A DNA stretch of 40,668 nucleotides from Deinococcales bacterium (GTDB lineage: Bacteria; Deinococcota; Deinococci; Deinococcales; JAAFIG01): NCBI GenBank assembly GCA_025359505.1, contig JANYHH010000034.1:1-40668 (forward strand), read 5' to 3'. The notes under the pieces are model-generated. The model saw nothing but the letters and a program-made list of their open reading frames with translations. It was not told the origin of the DNA and made no database searches. Position numbers and translations under genes: made by a program. Shown here piece after piece: positions 1 through 7,055 of the stretch. Numbering within the stretch: position 1 is the stretch's first letter; every line of letters begins with the position of its first letter.

Positions 1-53
1 ACTCGTGACGTTCGGCGCTCGAGATCGCTCGAGCCGCCACAGGAGGCACAACC

Positions 54-452
54 ATGATGCAACGCAATGTTAGCCCTTGGAAAGTTTTTGACCTTGTGCT
101 CAACGATTTGGAACGCACGCAAGCCCCGCGCAGCAACTTGCAACTCGATGTCCTCGAAACCGCCGACAGCGTGCTGGTCATCGCTAACCTGCCCGGCGTC
201 AAGGTCGAAAACGTCACTGTGACGCTCAAAGAGAACATCTTGACGCTCGAGGCGACCAGCGAAATCGCGCAGCCCGAAGGCGCGAAGGTGCTCCACACCG
301 AGCGCAGCACATCTGCCTCGAAGCGCAGCATCCGCATCCCCGTGCGCTTGAGCGCCGACGAAGTGCAAGCGAAACTCGAGCACGGCGTGCTGACCGTGAC
401 GCTCAAAAAAGCCGTGGACGCCACGCCCAAGCGCATCACCGTCCAAGGCTAA
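54..452 (+). CDS. Small heat-shock protein, Hsp20/alpha-crystallin family
   Basis: This is an ATP-independent holdase chaperone of the cytoplasm that binds unfolding proteins. The 132-residue product has a short N-terminal arm, an alpha-crystallin beta-sandwich (about residues 25-122) with the segment VLVIANLPGVKVENVTV, the family hallmark GVLTVTLKK near residue 110-118, and a C-terminal I-x-V anchor (RITV) that normally docks into a neighbouring subunit. The length is normal for a bacterial Hsp20. A clear AGGAGG lies at 41-46. The start could be either of two adjacent ATG codons (54 or 57). The promoter would lie to the left of the window. A strong hairpin follows the stop. Identification is by family motifs and is firm; the client proteins are unknown. 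Confidence 0.95.
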   Translation: MMQRNVSPWKVFDLVLNDLERTQAPRSNLQLDVLETADSVLVIANLPGVKVENVTVTLKENILTLEATSEIAQPEGAKVLHTERSTSASKRSIRIPVRLSADEVQAKLEHGVLTVTLKKAVDATPKRITVQG

Positions 453-481
453 AGTCCAACCCTGCTCAATCCCCCATTGAG

Positions 482-511
482 AAACGCTCGAGCCAGTTGG
501 CTCGAGCGTTT
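482..511. terminator. Bidirectional terminator with CTCGAG stem
   Basis: A perfect 14-bp inverted repeat (AAACGCTCGAGCCA) with a 2-base centre lies between the convergent Hsp20 gene and the metalloenzyme gene. The AAA at one end and TTTT at the other give a short U-run on either strand. Each arm contains one CTCGAG copy. Confidence 0.8.
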
Positions 512-515
512 TCGT

Positions 516-1361
516 TCACTCGAGCCGCAGCGCTCGAGTAAGCGCGGGCGCAATGCCTGTCAAATCCGTGATGGAGGCAAACTCGAGCGCTCCAACGCCA
601 ACGGCTGCGAGTGGTACGGGGTTGAAGGTGTGGGTTTTGACGCTCAGATCCTCAAAATTGCCGTGATCGCTGGTCACGAGGAACAGCGTATCGGCAGCTC
701 GAGCCTCGAGTAGCGCCGCGCAAAGCACCTCGAGCCGCTGGGCGAAGGCTCGCCCTTCAGTAAGGTTCATTTCGTGACCAACGCTGTCCGACCACCACTG
801 ATCGAAAATCGTCACGGTCGCGCTGCTCTCCACAAAATCTCGCGCCCACGCACTGACATCCGGGAGATTGGCTGATCCGCTTGGGTCGCGCAGCATCGGT
901 GCGATGCCCAGACCGTCTAGCCCCTCGAGCCGCGCCCCGGCGCTGAGCGCAGCCGTCGCAATCGCGTTGAGGCGCGTCTTGCCGCTTTGCAGAGCCTCGA
1001 GATACTGCGGCGGGTAATAGTTGGCGAGGCGCACCGTGCCGCCCGCGTCTGCCACGCGCTTCAAGATGTTGTGCTCGAGAATCGGCTTCAGGCTGGGGCT
1101 GACCCACGGCCCGTAATGCCGTCCCATCTTGGCAGCGGCGTTGACGCCCGTCAAAATCGTCGTCTGACCCGTGCCGGACTGCGGTAAGCCCTCCACCCCA
1201 AGCCGTGCGTCAATCGAACGCGTGACCCAATCAGCTCGAGTCTGCGAGTTGGCAGCCGCGATGCCCAGCCGCTCGAGGGTTGGCAAATCGCCCTGAAAAG
1301 GTGACGCGGCGTGCATCGGCATCAACCCGATTCCGTCCAGCATCAACCAAGCTACGCGCAC
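516..1361 (-). CDS. iPGM/alkaline-phosphatase-superfamily metalloenzyme of unknown substrate
   Basis: The 281-residue protein has the metal-binding pattern of the phosphoglycerate mutase/phosphopentomutase branch of the alkaline phosphatase superfamily. It shows LDGIG at residues 8-12, a GTGQTTILTG segment likely to carry the nucleophilic Thr, SDHGN near residue 230 and THTFNPVP just after, as in cofactor-independent phosphoglycerate mutase. It is about half the length of true iPGM and lacks its large inserted transferase domain, so it is unlikely to be the glycolytic enzyme. The chosen GTG start is preceded by TATGCT at a distance of 6 bases with no Shine-Dalgarno sequence. The fold assignment is good; the reaction is not known. 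Confidence 0.85.
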   Translation of the reverse strand: MRVAWLMLDGIGLMPMHAASPFQGDLPTLERLGIAAANSQTRADWVTRSIDARLGVEGLPQSGTGQTTILTGVNAAAKMGRHYGPWVSPSLKPILEHNILKRVADAGGTVRLANYYPPQYLEALQSGKTRLNAIATAALSAGARLEGLDGLGIAPMLRDPSGSANLPDVSAWARDFVESSATVTIFDQWWSDSVGHEMNLTEGRAFAQRLEVLCAALLEARAADTLFLVTSDHGNFEDLSVKTHTFNPVPLAAVGVGALEFASITDLTGIAPALTRALRLE

Positions 1362-1367
1362 GCACGA

Positions 1368-1373
1368 AGCATA
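1368..1373 (-). promoter_or_regulatory. -10 box of leaderless metalloenzyme gene
   Basis: TATGCT on the minus strand lies 6 bases before the GTG start at 1361, so transcription would begin at or next to the start codon. Confidence 0.5.
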
Positions 1374-1388
1374 CGCTCGAGATCACCC

Positions 1389-1421
1389 GTAGGGGAGAGG
1401 CTTGCCTCGCCCGCCCCCTAC
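1389..1421. repeat. GTAGGGG hairpin in divergent intergenic region
   Basis: GTAGGGG and CCCCTAC form 7-bp outer arms around an inner GAGGC/GCCTC pairing. Similar GTAGGGGCG words recur at 8106 and 12681, suggesting a dispersed intergenic repeat. Confidence 0.4.
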
Positions 1422-1502
1422 TGATTGCCCGTTTCTGTGTAAACTTTTCTAGAAGCGGCGGCGGTGTCTCAAAAGTCGTCAGCCACATAGGGGGAAACAC
1501 TC

Positions 1503-1964
1503 ATGCGTTCTGCAAAACACATTACCCTCGCACTTGTCGTTATCAGCGGTTTCGCGTTGGCAGCCAACAGCATTGTCGATCTCTCAAATGTCAAAAACGT
1601 GCCCGGAATCCAGCAGATTGGTGCAACCATCAGCGTCCCCGGTAAACCCGTGGTCAGCTTCGAGATCGGCAAGTACATCCTCGCGCTCGGACGCCTCGAG
1701 TGGATGCTCGAGCGCAGTTACGACGGTACGTTCGACGCGCAAAAAAAGATTGATTTGGAGTTTTTTGAATCCAAAAAAGTGCTGGAAAACAAACCGAATC
1801 TGGTGATTTACCAATCTGGGTTCATGGGGTCAAAAAGCGTGCGTTTTTTGATGTTCAAAAGCGTTTCGGGCGGCGTGTTCTGCCGCACGCGTGCAACGGA
1901 CAACACGCTAGCTGAGGTACACACGATGGTCGCCGCTTGCGAAACGCTCGCCGCGAAAAAGTAA
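1503..1964 (+). CDS. Small exported protein, unknown function
   Basis: I do not recognise this 153-residue protein. It starts with a short basic N-region (MRSAKH) and a hydrophobic stretch ending near ALAAN, a Sec signal peptide with likely cleavage around residue 21-22. The mature part contains short beta-prone segments and two cysteines (CRTRAT, AACETL) that could form a disulfide. The start is ATG at 1503 with AGGGGGA about 8 bases upstream; a TAAACT at about 1440 may be its -10. The gene is transcribed away from the metalloenzyme gene. The sequence is consistent with a small secreted or periplasmic protein; no motif suggests catalysis. Confidence 0.75.
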   Translation: MRSAKHITLALVVISGFALAANSIVDLSNVKNVPGIQQIGATISVPGKPVVSFEIGKYILALGRLEWMLERSYDGTFDAQKKIDLEFFESKKVLENKPNLVIYQSGFMGSKSVRFLMFKSVSGGVFCRTRATDNTLAEVHTMVAACETLAAKK

Positions 1965-2034
1965 GCGAGTCGCAAGCCCGTGTTCAAAACCTCGAGCTGC
2001 AAAGATGCTCGGCTCAAGGGTGATGAAATTACTC

Positions 2035-2066
2035 GAGCAACCATGAGTTGACTCTCATGGTTGCTC
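2035..2066. terminator. Perfect 13-bp hairpin between exported-protein and G8 genes
   Basis: GAGCAACCATGAG and its exact complement flank a 6-base loop. There is no U-tract. It may end transcription of the upstream gene or be an operator for the downstream one. It overlaps a possible TTG start at 2061, which favours the GTG start at 2082 for the next gene. Confidence 0.45.
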
Positions 2067-2081
2067 CGTGAAGATGACCGT

Positions 2082-4523
2082 GTGACCTTACGAGAGACGT
2101 GCTCGAGCCTAAAAATTGCGCTGCTGGTGCTGATCGCGGGTTGCGCGGTCGCGCCGACCACGCAGAATCCCGTGTTGCGCTGGTCGGCGCGAAATACTTG
2201 GCAGGGCAAATTACCAATCGCCGGGGCGAAGGTCAGCATTGCGGCTGGTCAGACGGTGCTTTTGGATGTCAGCCCGCCAGCGCTGGACACGCTCGAGGTG
2301 CGCGGCAGGCTGGTTTTCGCAGAGCGCGATTTGGAATTGCGGGCCAAAACGATCCGGGTATCGGGCGAACTGAGCATCGGTAGTCCGGAATTGCCTTTTC
2401 AGCACAACGCACAGATCACGTTGAGCGGCTCAAAGCGGGACGTGAGCACAGACGTAAAATCGCTGCTCGTCACCGGACGCTTGGAGTTGCACGGTGCGAA
2501 CAGGGGGCAGAGTTGGTTGCATTTGTCGCGCACCGCCACGGCTGGCGATACAACGCTGACCTTGGAACGCAATCCTGAGTGGCATGTGGGGGACGAACTC
2601 GTGATTGCGAGCACGGATTTTGATCCGCAGCAAGCCGAAACCCTGCGCGTCAAGAGCGTCAACGCTAACACCGTCAGCCTCGAACGGCCGCTCGAGTTCA
2701 CGCACTGGGGCAGCGTTGTGAACGGTGTGGACGAACGCGCCGAAGTTGGCTTGCTCTCCAAAAACATCGTCGTTCAGGGCGATGCAACCTCGAGCAACGA
2801 CGGTTTCGGCGGGCAGGTGATGATGATGGCTGGGGCGGAGGCGCGACTTGAAGGCGTGGAATTTCGTGACTTGGGCAGGCGCGGCGAAATTGGGCGTTAC
2901 CCGGTGCATTTTCACCTGCTCGGCGATGGCAACGCCTCGTTCGTGCGCGACTCGAGCCTGCATCACAACTTCAACCGCTGCCTGACCTTGCACGGTACGA
3001 ACAACGTCCGCGTGGAGGACAACGTTGCGTTTGATACCCTCGGGCATTGCCTGTTTTTAGAGGACGGTTTGGAAACGGGAAATGTCTTCAAGCGCAATCT
3101 GGTGCTGATGACGCGTCGCCCGGCTGTCGAGGACGCGATTTTAAAATCCGATCTGCGGCCCGCTTCGTACTGGATCGCCAATCCGAACAATATTTTTGAG
3201 GGCAACGTCGCGGCGGGTTCCGAGGAGCACGGGTTTTGGTTCGCGCTGCCGCTCCATCCGACGGGCGCGTCCGCATCGCCGGAGAACGACGAGCGCATTT
3301 GGCCGCGACGCACGCCGCTCGGCTGGTTTGCGGGAAACACCGCGCATTCCAACGGGCACAGCGGCTTGTACGTCGACGACGATCCAAACCCAGCGGGTGT
3401 CTACGACGCTCCGAGTTTTGAACCGCAAATCACGCCCGCAGGAGCGCAGCCTCGAGCCGTCCAAGCCGTGTTCGCGGATTTCACGGGCTATAAAAACCGT
3501 CGGCGCGGCGTGTGGATGCGCGGCAGTCACTTGGTTTTGAGTGATGCGAAACTGGCTGACAACGCCATCGGCGTGACGCTCGCCTCGAGCCAAAGCGTGG
3601 TGCGCGATTCGCTGATCGTTGGTGAAACCGATAACATTGGCACGCCGGGCATTGGAGCCTCGCGCAGCCTGCCCAAGCCACTCGAGCCGCACTTCCCGAT
3701 TCGCGGCTTCGAGTTTTACGATGGCTTAATCAACATTGAGAACACGCGCTTTGTGAATTTTCAACCCTCTGCGCTTCGTCAGGCGAGTGCGCTCAGCGCG
3801 ATGCGCTTCACACCATTCTTCATTGACCCCCGCAATTACACTAGAAATCTGCGATTTGAAAACGCGCAAGCGGTCTACTTTGAAAATCGCACCGAACCCA
3901 AAGACAGCGACCTCAGCAGCGACGGTTATCGCAGCGCGGTGTTCGTGGATCACGATGGCAGCCTGACGGGGAACGCGAATCGCGCGGTCGTCGTCAGCAA
4001 TCCATTGCTCGTCAACGAAGCCTGCATCCCTCGAGAGGATTGGAACGCCTTCGTGTGCGACAATCTATACGCGCGGTTGTTCATCGATAACCGCGACCCG
4101 CCTGAGGCTCGAGCCGAGGTTGGGCCCGTGAGCTTGGAGCGTGTGGGCGCGACTGGCACGCATCGGATGTGGGGCAATCCGCAGGACGGCCCGAACACGA
4201 GTTTTCAGAGCAATTTGATTCTCGGTCAGGCCTACAAGCTGAGCTTCGCGCAATCCGCGCCCGCACACCTGCGCCTATCGTTGCGCCACAACGTGGCTGG
4301 CAGTTGGATTGAAGTGCAACTCAACACCAGCTCAGCAGAGGTCTTCGTGTACAGCAACTCGAGCCTCGATCACACGCTGCATCCCGTGGCGACCCTTCAG
4401 GTGTTGCGAAGCGGTGCGACCGGGTACGCACTTCAAAACCGATTGTTGACGGTCAGGCTGCGCGTCGAACCCGGCAAAGCAAGCGCGAACCTCGAGATCT
4501 GCGCCCGGCGTTTGTGCCGATGA
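2082..4523 (+). CDS. G8-domain beta-helix lipoprotein, CEMIP/TMEM2-like
   Basis: A large (about 813 residues) surface lipoprotein. From GTG 2082 the N-terminus has a short polar region, a hydrophobic core and the lipobox LIAGC (Cys21). Residues about 30-125 match a G8 domain, a beta-strand-rich module found in human PKHD1, CEMIP and TMEM2. The following region has right-handed beta-helix character with the segments GHCLFLEDG and WIANPNN...NVAAGSEEHGFWF, which closely resemble the hyaluronan-degrading proteins CEMIP and TMEM2. The last 120 residues look like a separate beta-domain. A role in binding or cutting an extracellular polysaccharide is inferred from family only. TTG 2061 is an alternative start but lies in a hairpin. 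No carbohydrate gene is adjacent. Confidence 0.85.
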   Translation: MTLRETCSSLKIALLVLIAGCAVAPTTQNPVLRWSARNTWQGKLPIAGAKVSIAAGQTVLLDVSPPALDTLEVRGRLVFAERDLELRAKTIRVSGELSIGSPELPFQHNAQITLSGSKRDVSTDVKSLLVTGRLELHGANRGQSWLHLSRTATAGDTTLTLERNPEWHVGDELVIASTDFDPQQAETLRVKSVNANTVSLERPLEFTHWGSVVNGVDERAEVGLLSKNIVVQGDATSSNDGFGGQVMMMAGAEARLEGVEFRDLGRRGEIGRYPVHFHLLGDGNASFVRDSSLHHNFNRCLTLHGTNNVRVEDNVAFDTLGHCLFLEDGLETGNVFKRNLVLMTRRPAVEDAILKSDLRPASYWIANPNNIFEGNVAAGSEEHGFWFALPLHPTGASASPENDERIWPRRTPLGWFAGNTAHSNGHSGLYVDDDPNPAGVYDAPSFEPQITPAGAQPRAVQAVFADFTGYKNRRRGVWMRGSHLVLSDAKLADNAIGVTLASSQSVVRDSLIVGETDNIGTPGIGASRSLPKPLEPHFPIRGFEFYDGLINIENTRFVNFQPSALRQASALSAMRFTPFFIDPRNYTRNLRFENAQAVYFENRTEPKDSDLSSDGYRSAVFVDHDGSLTGNANRAVVVSNPLLVNEACIPREDWNAFVCDNLYARLFIDNRDPPEARAEVGPVSLERVGATGTHRMWGNPQDGPNTSFQSNLILGQAYKLSFAQSAPAHLRLSLRHNVAGSWIEVQLNTSSAEVFVYSNSSLDHTLHPVATLQVLRSGATGYALQNRLLTVRLRVEPGKASANLEICARRLCR

Positions 4524-4540
4524 AGGCTAACGGTTCGCGG

Positions 4541-4546
4541 TAGGCT
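4541..4546 (+). promoter_or_regulatory. -10 box of leaderless methyltransferase gene
   Basis: TAGGCT lies 7 bases before the GTG start at 4554, with no Shine-Dalgarno sequence between. Confidence 0.45.
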
Positions 4547-4553
4547 CACCCGC

Positions 4554-5801
4554 GTGAATCCCCTGACCGCCCGTCCACTGACGCTCGAGCTGTACGGCGC
4601 TCCCGGAGCGCTCGGGGAGGTCGCGCTCGAGGCGAGATCGATCATCCAGAAACCGTGGAAACCGCATAAATTCGGCGCGACCATCGAGGTCGCACGCGGC
4701 TTCGTGCGGGTCAGACGCGCCTCGTGGGATCTGGCGTGCGAACTCGCCTCCCGTGGCACGACGATGCACGATGTCCGCCTCGCGTTTCCGGCGCTGGTCG
4801 TGAACGACTGGTCTGACCTGCCGTTCGTGCTGTCCAGCCTGCCGTGGGAAGCGGTGTTGGGTAGCGACGAACCGCTCGAGATTCGCACTGAAGCGTTCCC
4901 CGGCGCGATGCCGCACGGCGGGCGCTTGCGCTTAGAGATCGAAGATTTCTTCGATGCCAGAGGCTTCCGAGCGCCGGACGACGATGAGCCGTTCACGCGG
5001 CTCGAGTTCACGGCTGCCGATAATCACTTGCGCGTGCGGGTCAGCCTCGGCGCGGACGCGCTGCACAAGCGCGGCTGGCGGGCGCGGACGGGCACATTGG
5101 CGACGCTGCGCGAGGACTTGGCGGCGGCCGCACTGCTGCGCCTCGCAACCCTCGAGCCTCGAGTGCGAGCCGTTCAGCACATCGCCGTGCCATTCGCGGG
5201 CAGCGGCACATTGGGCATTGAAGCGTGGCAGGCGCTGTACGGTTTGCCGCCTGCGATCTGGGGGACTGAACGCTCAATGCAACGCCAAGTGCATCCGACA
5301 CCGGAAAGCCTCGAGTGGTGGCGCAAGCGCACCGTGACGGCCGCGCAAGCCGCGAAACTGCCGCCGATCACCTTCATTGAGCGCGACGCCCGCCAAACCC
5401 GTGAACTCGAGGCGAACGTCAGTAAGGTGCGCTCCGTGCTCGGCGCGGCGGGTGTGACCGTGCCCGAAATCACGGTGCAGCAAGCCGATGCCTTCGACGT
5501 GCCAGATGAATTGATCGTGCCGCCGGGCGTCGTAACGCTGCTGCCCCTGCACCCGCCATACGGCTTGCGCCTAGCAAGAGACTCGGACGTTGAAGCGCTC
5601 TACGCTCGGCTCGGGCAAACCGTGCAGCGCTGGGCGGAAACGGCTGACGCCAGCGGCGGAGCGCTCGTGGGTTTTTGCCTGTGCCCATCCGAGGAACTGT
5701 GGCGGGCGTTCATGGGTGGACTCGAGGGGATGAACGTCGACACCAGCCACGTCTCACAAGGCGGTCTAGACGTACGCCTAATCGCGTTCTCGACGCCGTA
5801 A
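4554..5801 (+). CDS. RlmL/THUMP-type RNA methyltransferase homologue with degenerate motifs
   Basis: The 415-residue product has the layout of the COG0116 (RlmL/TrmN-like) SAM-dependent methyltransferases that modify the exocyclic nitrogen of guanine in rRNA or tRNA. A THUMP-like N-terminal half is followed by the family linker LHKRGWR (residues 170-176), a SAM-binding motif I PFAGSGT (213-219) and a catalytic motif region LHPPYG (332-337). Two key positions differ from the usual pattern: motif I normally reads DPFCGSGT and here has Val before Pro and Ala for Cys, and the catalytic N/D-PPY has His in place of Asn/Asp. The enzyme may have a shifted activity or be inactive. The GTG start fits a leaderless transcript (TAGGCT, 7 bases). 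Confidence 0.85.
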   Translation: MNPLTARPLTLELYGAPGALGEVALEARSIIQKPWKPHKFGATIEVARGFVRVRRASWDLACELASRGTTMHDVRLAFPALVVNDWSDLPFVLSSLPWEAVLGSDEPLEIRTEAFPGAMPHGGRLRLEIEDFFDARGFRAPDDDEPFTRLEFTAADNHLRVRVSLGADALHKRGWRARTGTLATLREDLAAAALLRLATLEPRVRAVQHIAVPFAGSGTLGIEAWQALYGLPPAIWGTERSMQRQVHPTPESLEWWRKRTVTAAQAAKLPPITFIERDARQTRELEANVSKVRSVLGAAGVTVPEITVQQADAFDVPDELIVPPGVVTLLPLHPPYGLRLARDSDVEALYARLGQTVQRWAETADASGGALVGFCLCPSEELWRAFMGGLEGMNVDTSHVSQGGLDVRLIAFSTP

Positions 5802-5827
5802 CCAAACTCGCTCGAGCCTTGCCCTTT

Positions 5828-5907
5828 CACCTCTCTCCCGGAGAGAGGCCGACGCGCAGCGGCGGGAGAGAGTAGCGATGCGCCAGCGAGCTGCCCTTGA
5901 CCTTGAC
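5828..5907 (+). repeat. Composite intergenic repeat, aroB copy
   Basis: A 46-bp module (5828-5873, containing the self-complementary CCTCTCTC...GAGAGAGG and a GGGAGAGAGT end) is followed after 10 bases by a 24-bp module (5884-5907) ending in TTGACCTTGAC. Both modules recur, inverted on the chromosome, at 38898-39000 upstream of argJ. The 46-bp module has one mismatch and the 24-bp module none. Both copies point at the downstream gene. Confidence 0.8.
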
Positions 5908-5943
5908 CCTCGCCCCCTCGAGCCGCCGCCCACCGCGATGCGT

Positions 5944-5949
5944 TAGATT
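5944..5949 (+). promoter_or_regulatory. Possible -10 box of aroB
   Basis: TAGATT lies 10 bases before the ATG at 5960, slightly further than in the other leaderless genes here. Confidence 0.35.
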
Positions 5950-5959
5950 GCACTTCGTT

Positions 5960-7012
5960 ATGGCTGACCTGCTTGTCCACCTCGAGCCACCGTACAAAGT
6001 CCACATATCAAGTTCGGCGCTCGAGCAAATGATCGTGCCGCACGCGGTGATTGTGGTGATTGCCGATGAGGCGGTGGCACTGCTGCACGCGGCGCGGGTC
6101 ACGGCGTTGCTCGAGGCGGCGGGCAGTCGGGTCGTGCTGCTGCCCGTACCGAGCGGTGAGCGCTGCAAGACAATGGGTGTGATGGCAGAGGTGCTGTCAA
6201 AAATTGCGGCGGCTGGTCTGACCCGCGACAGCGCGATTGTGGCGCTCGGCGGCGGTGCGACCAGCGATCTGGCGGGGTACGTGGCGGCGTCTTACCTGCG
6301 CGGCGTGGCGTTTTACGTGCTGCCGACGACGTTGCTGGCGATGGTCGATGCGTCGGTCGGTGGGAAGACTGGCGTCAATCTGCCCGAGGGCAAGAACCTT
6401 GTCGGCGCGTTCCATCAACCCAGCGCGGTCTGGGCTGATCTTTCGACCCTCGAGACGCTTCCCAGCCGTACCTTCAAAGAGGGCGCAGCCGAAGCCTTCA
6501 AGCACGGCTTGTTGACCGATGGGGCGCTGTGCGACGCGATCCTCGAGCCGGGCTTCGGGGCGGGCAGCGCGAAGCTCGAGGCGGTTGTCGCGGCCGCCGT
6601 GCAGGTCAAGATTGATCTCGTGCAGCGCGATCCGTTTGAGGCGGGCGAGCGGGCGTACCTCAATTTTGGTCACACCTTGGCGCACGCATTGGAGGCGGTC
6701 ACACTCCACGCGTTGCCGCACGGCGAGGCGGTCGGTTACGGCTTGCATTTCGCGGCGCTGATTGGCAAAACGCTCGGGTACAGCGACCTGACCACCCTGA
6801 CCAGAGCTTTCTTGGAGTACCAGCGCCCCGCTGGGCTGCCTAACCTCGAGTGGCGAGATTTACTGGCATTCATGGGGCGCGATAAGAAAGCCGATGCGGG
6901 CGGCTTGCGTTTCGTCACGCTCCAAGCGCTGGGTGCGCCCAAGCTCGAGCGGGTCAGCGGCGCGGTGCTCGAGGAAGCGTGGAAGCTGTTTGAAGATGAG
7001 TTTCTGCGTTAG
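5960..7012 (+). CDS. aroB: 3-dehydroquinate synthase
   Basis: AroB converts DAHP to 3-dehydroquinate, the second step of the shikimate pathway to aromatic amino acids, using NAD and a divalent metal in the cytoplasm. The 350-residue protein shows GGGATSD (97-103), LPTTLLAMVDASVGGKTG (about 121-138), EGKNLVGAFHQP and the metal-binding GHTLAHALE. The length is typical. I chose ATG 5960 because the conserved N-terminus begins there; an upstream in-frame ATG at 5897 would add Arg/Pro-rich residues read from the repeat. No other shikimate genes adjoin it, and a LacI-type regulator follows 43 bases after the stop. Identification is firm. Confidence 0.96.
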   Translation: MADLLVHLEPPYKVHISSSALEQMIVPHAVIVVIADEAVALLHAARVTALLEAAGSRVVLLPVPSGERCKTMGVMAEVLSKIAAAGLTRDSAIVALGGGATSDLAGYVAASYLRGVAFYVLPTTLLAMVDASVGGKTGVNLPEGKNLVGAFHQPSAVWADLSTLETLPSRTFKEGAAEAFKHGLLTDGALCDAILEPGFGAGSAKLEAVVAAAVQVKIDLVQRDPFEAGERAYLNFGHTLAHALEAVTLHALPHGEAVGYGLHFAALIGKTLGYSDLTTLTRAFLEYQRPAGLPNLEWRDLLAFMGRDKKADAGGLRFVTLQALGAPKLERVSGAVLEEAWKLFEDEFLR

Positions 7013-7055
7013 GCTGCGCTCTCATGTGTGACACTTTCAAGCCTCGAGTCATTTC

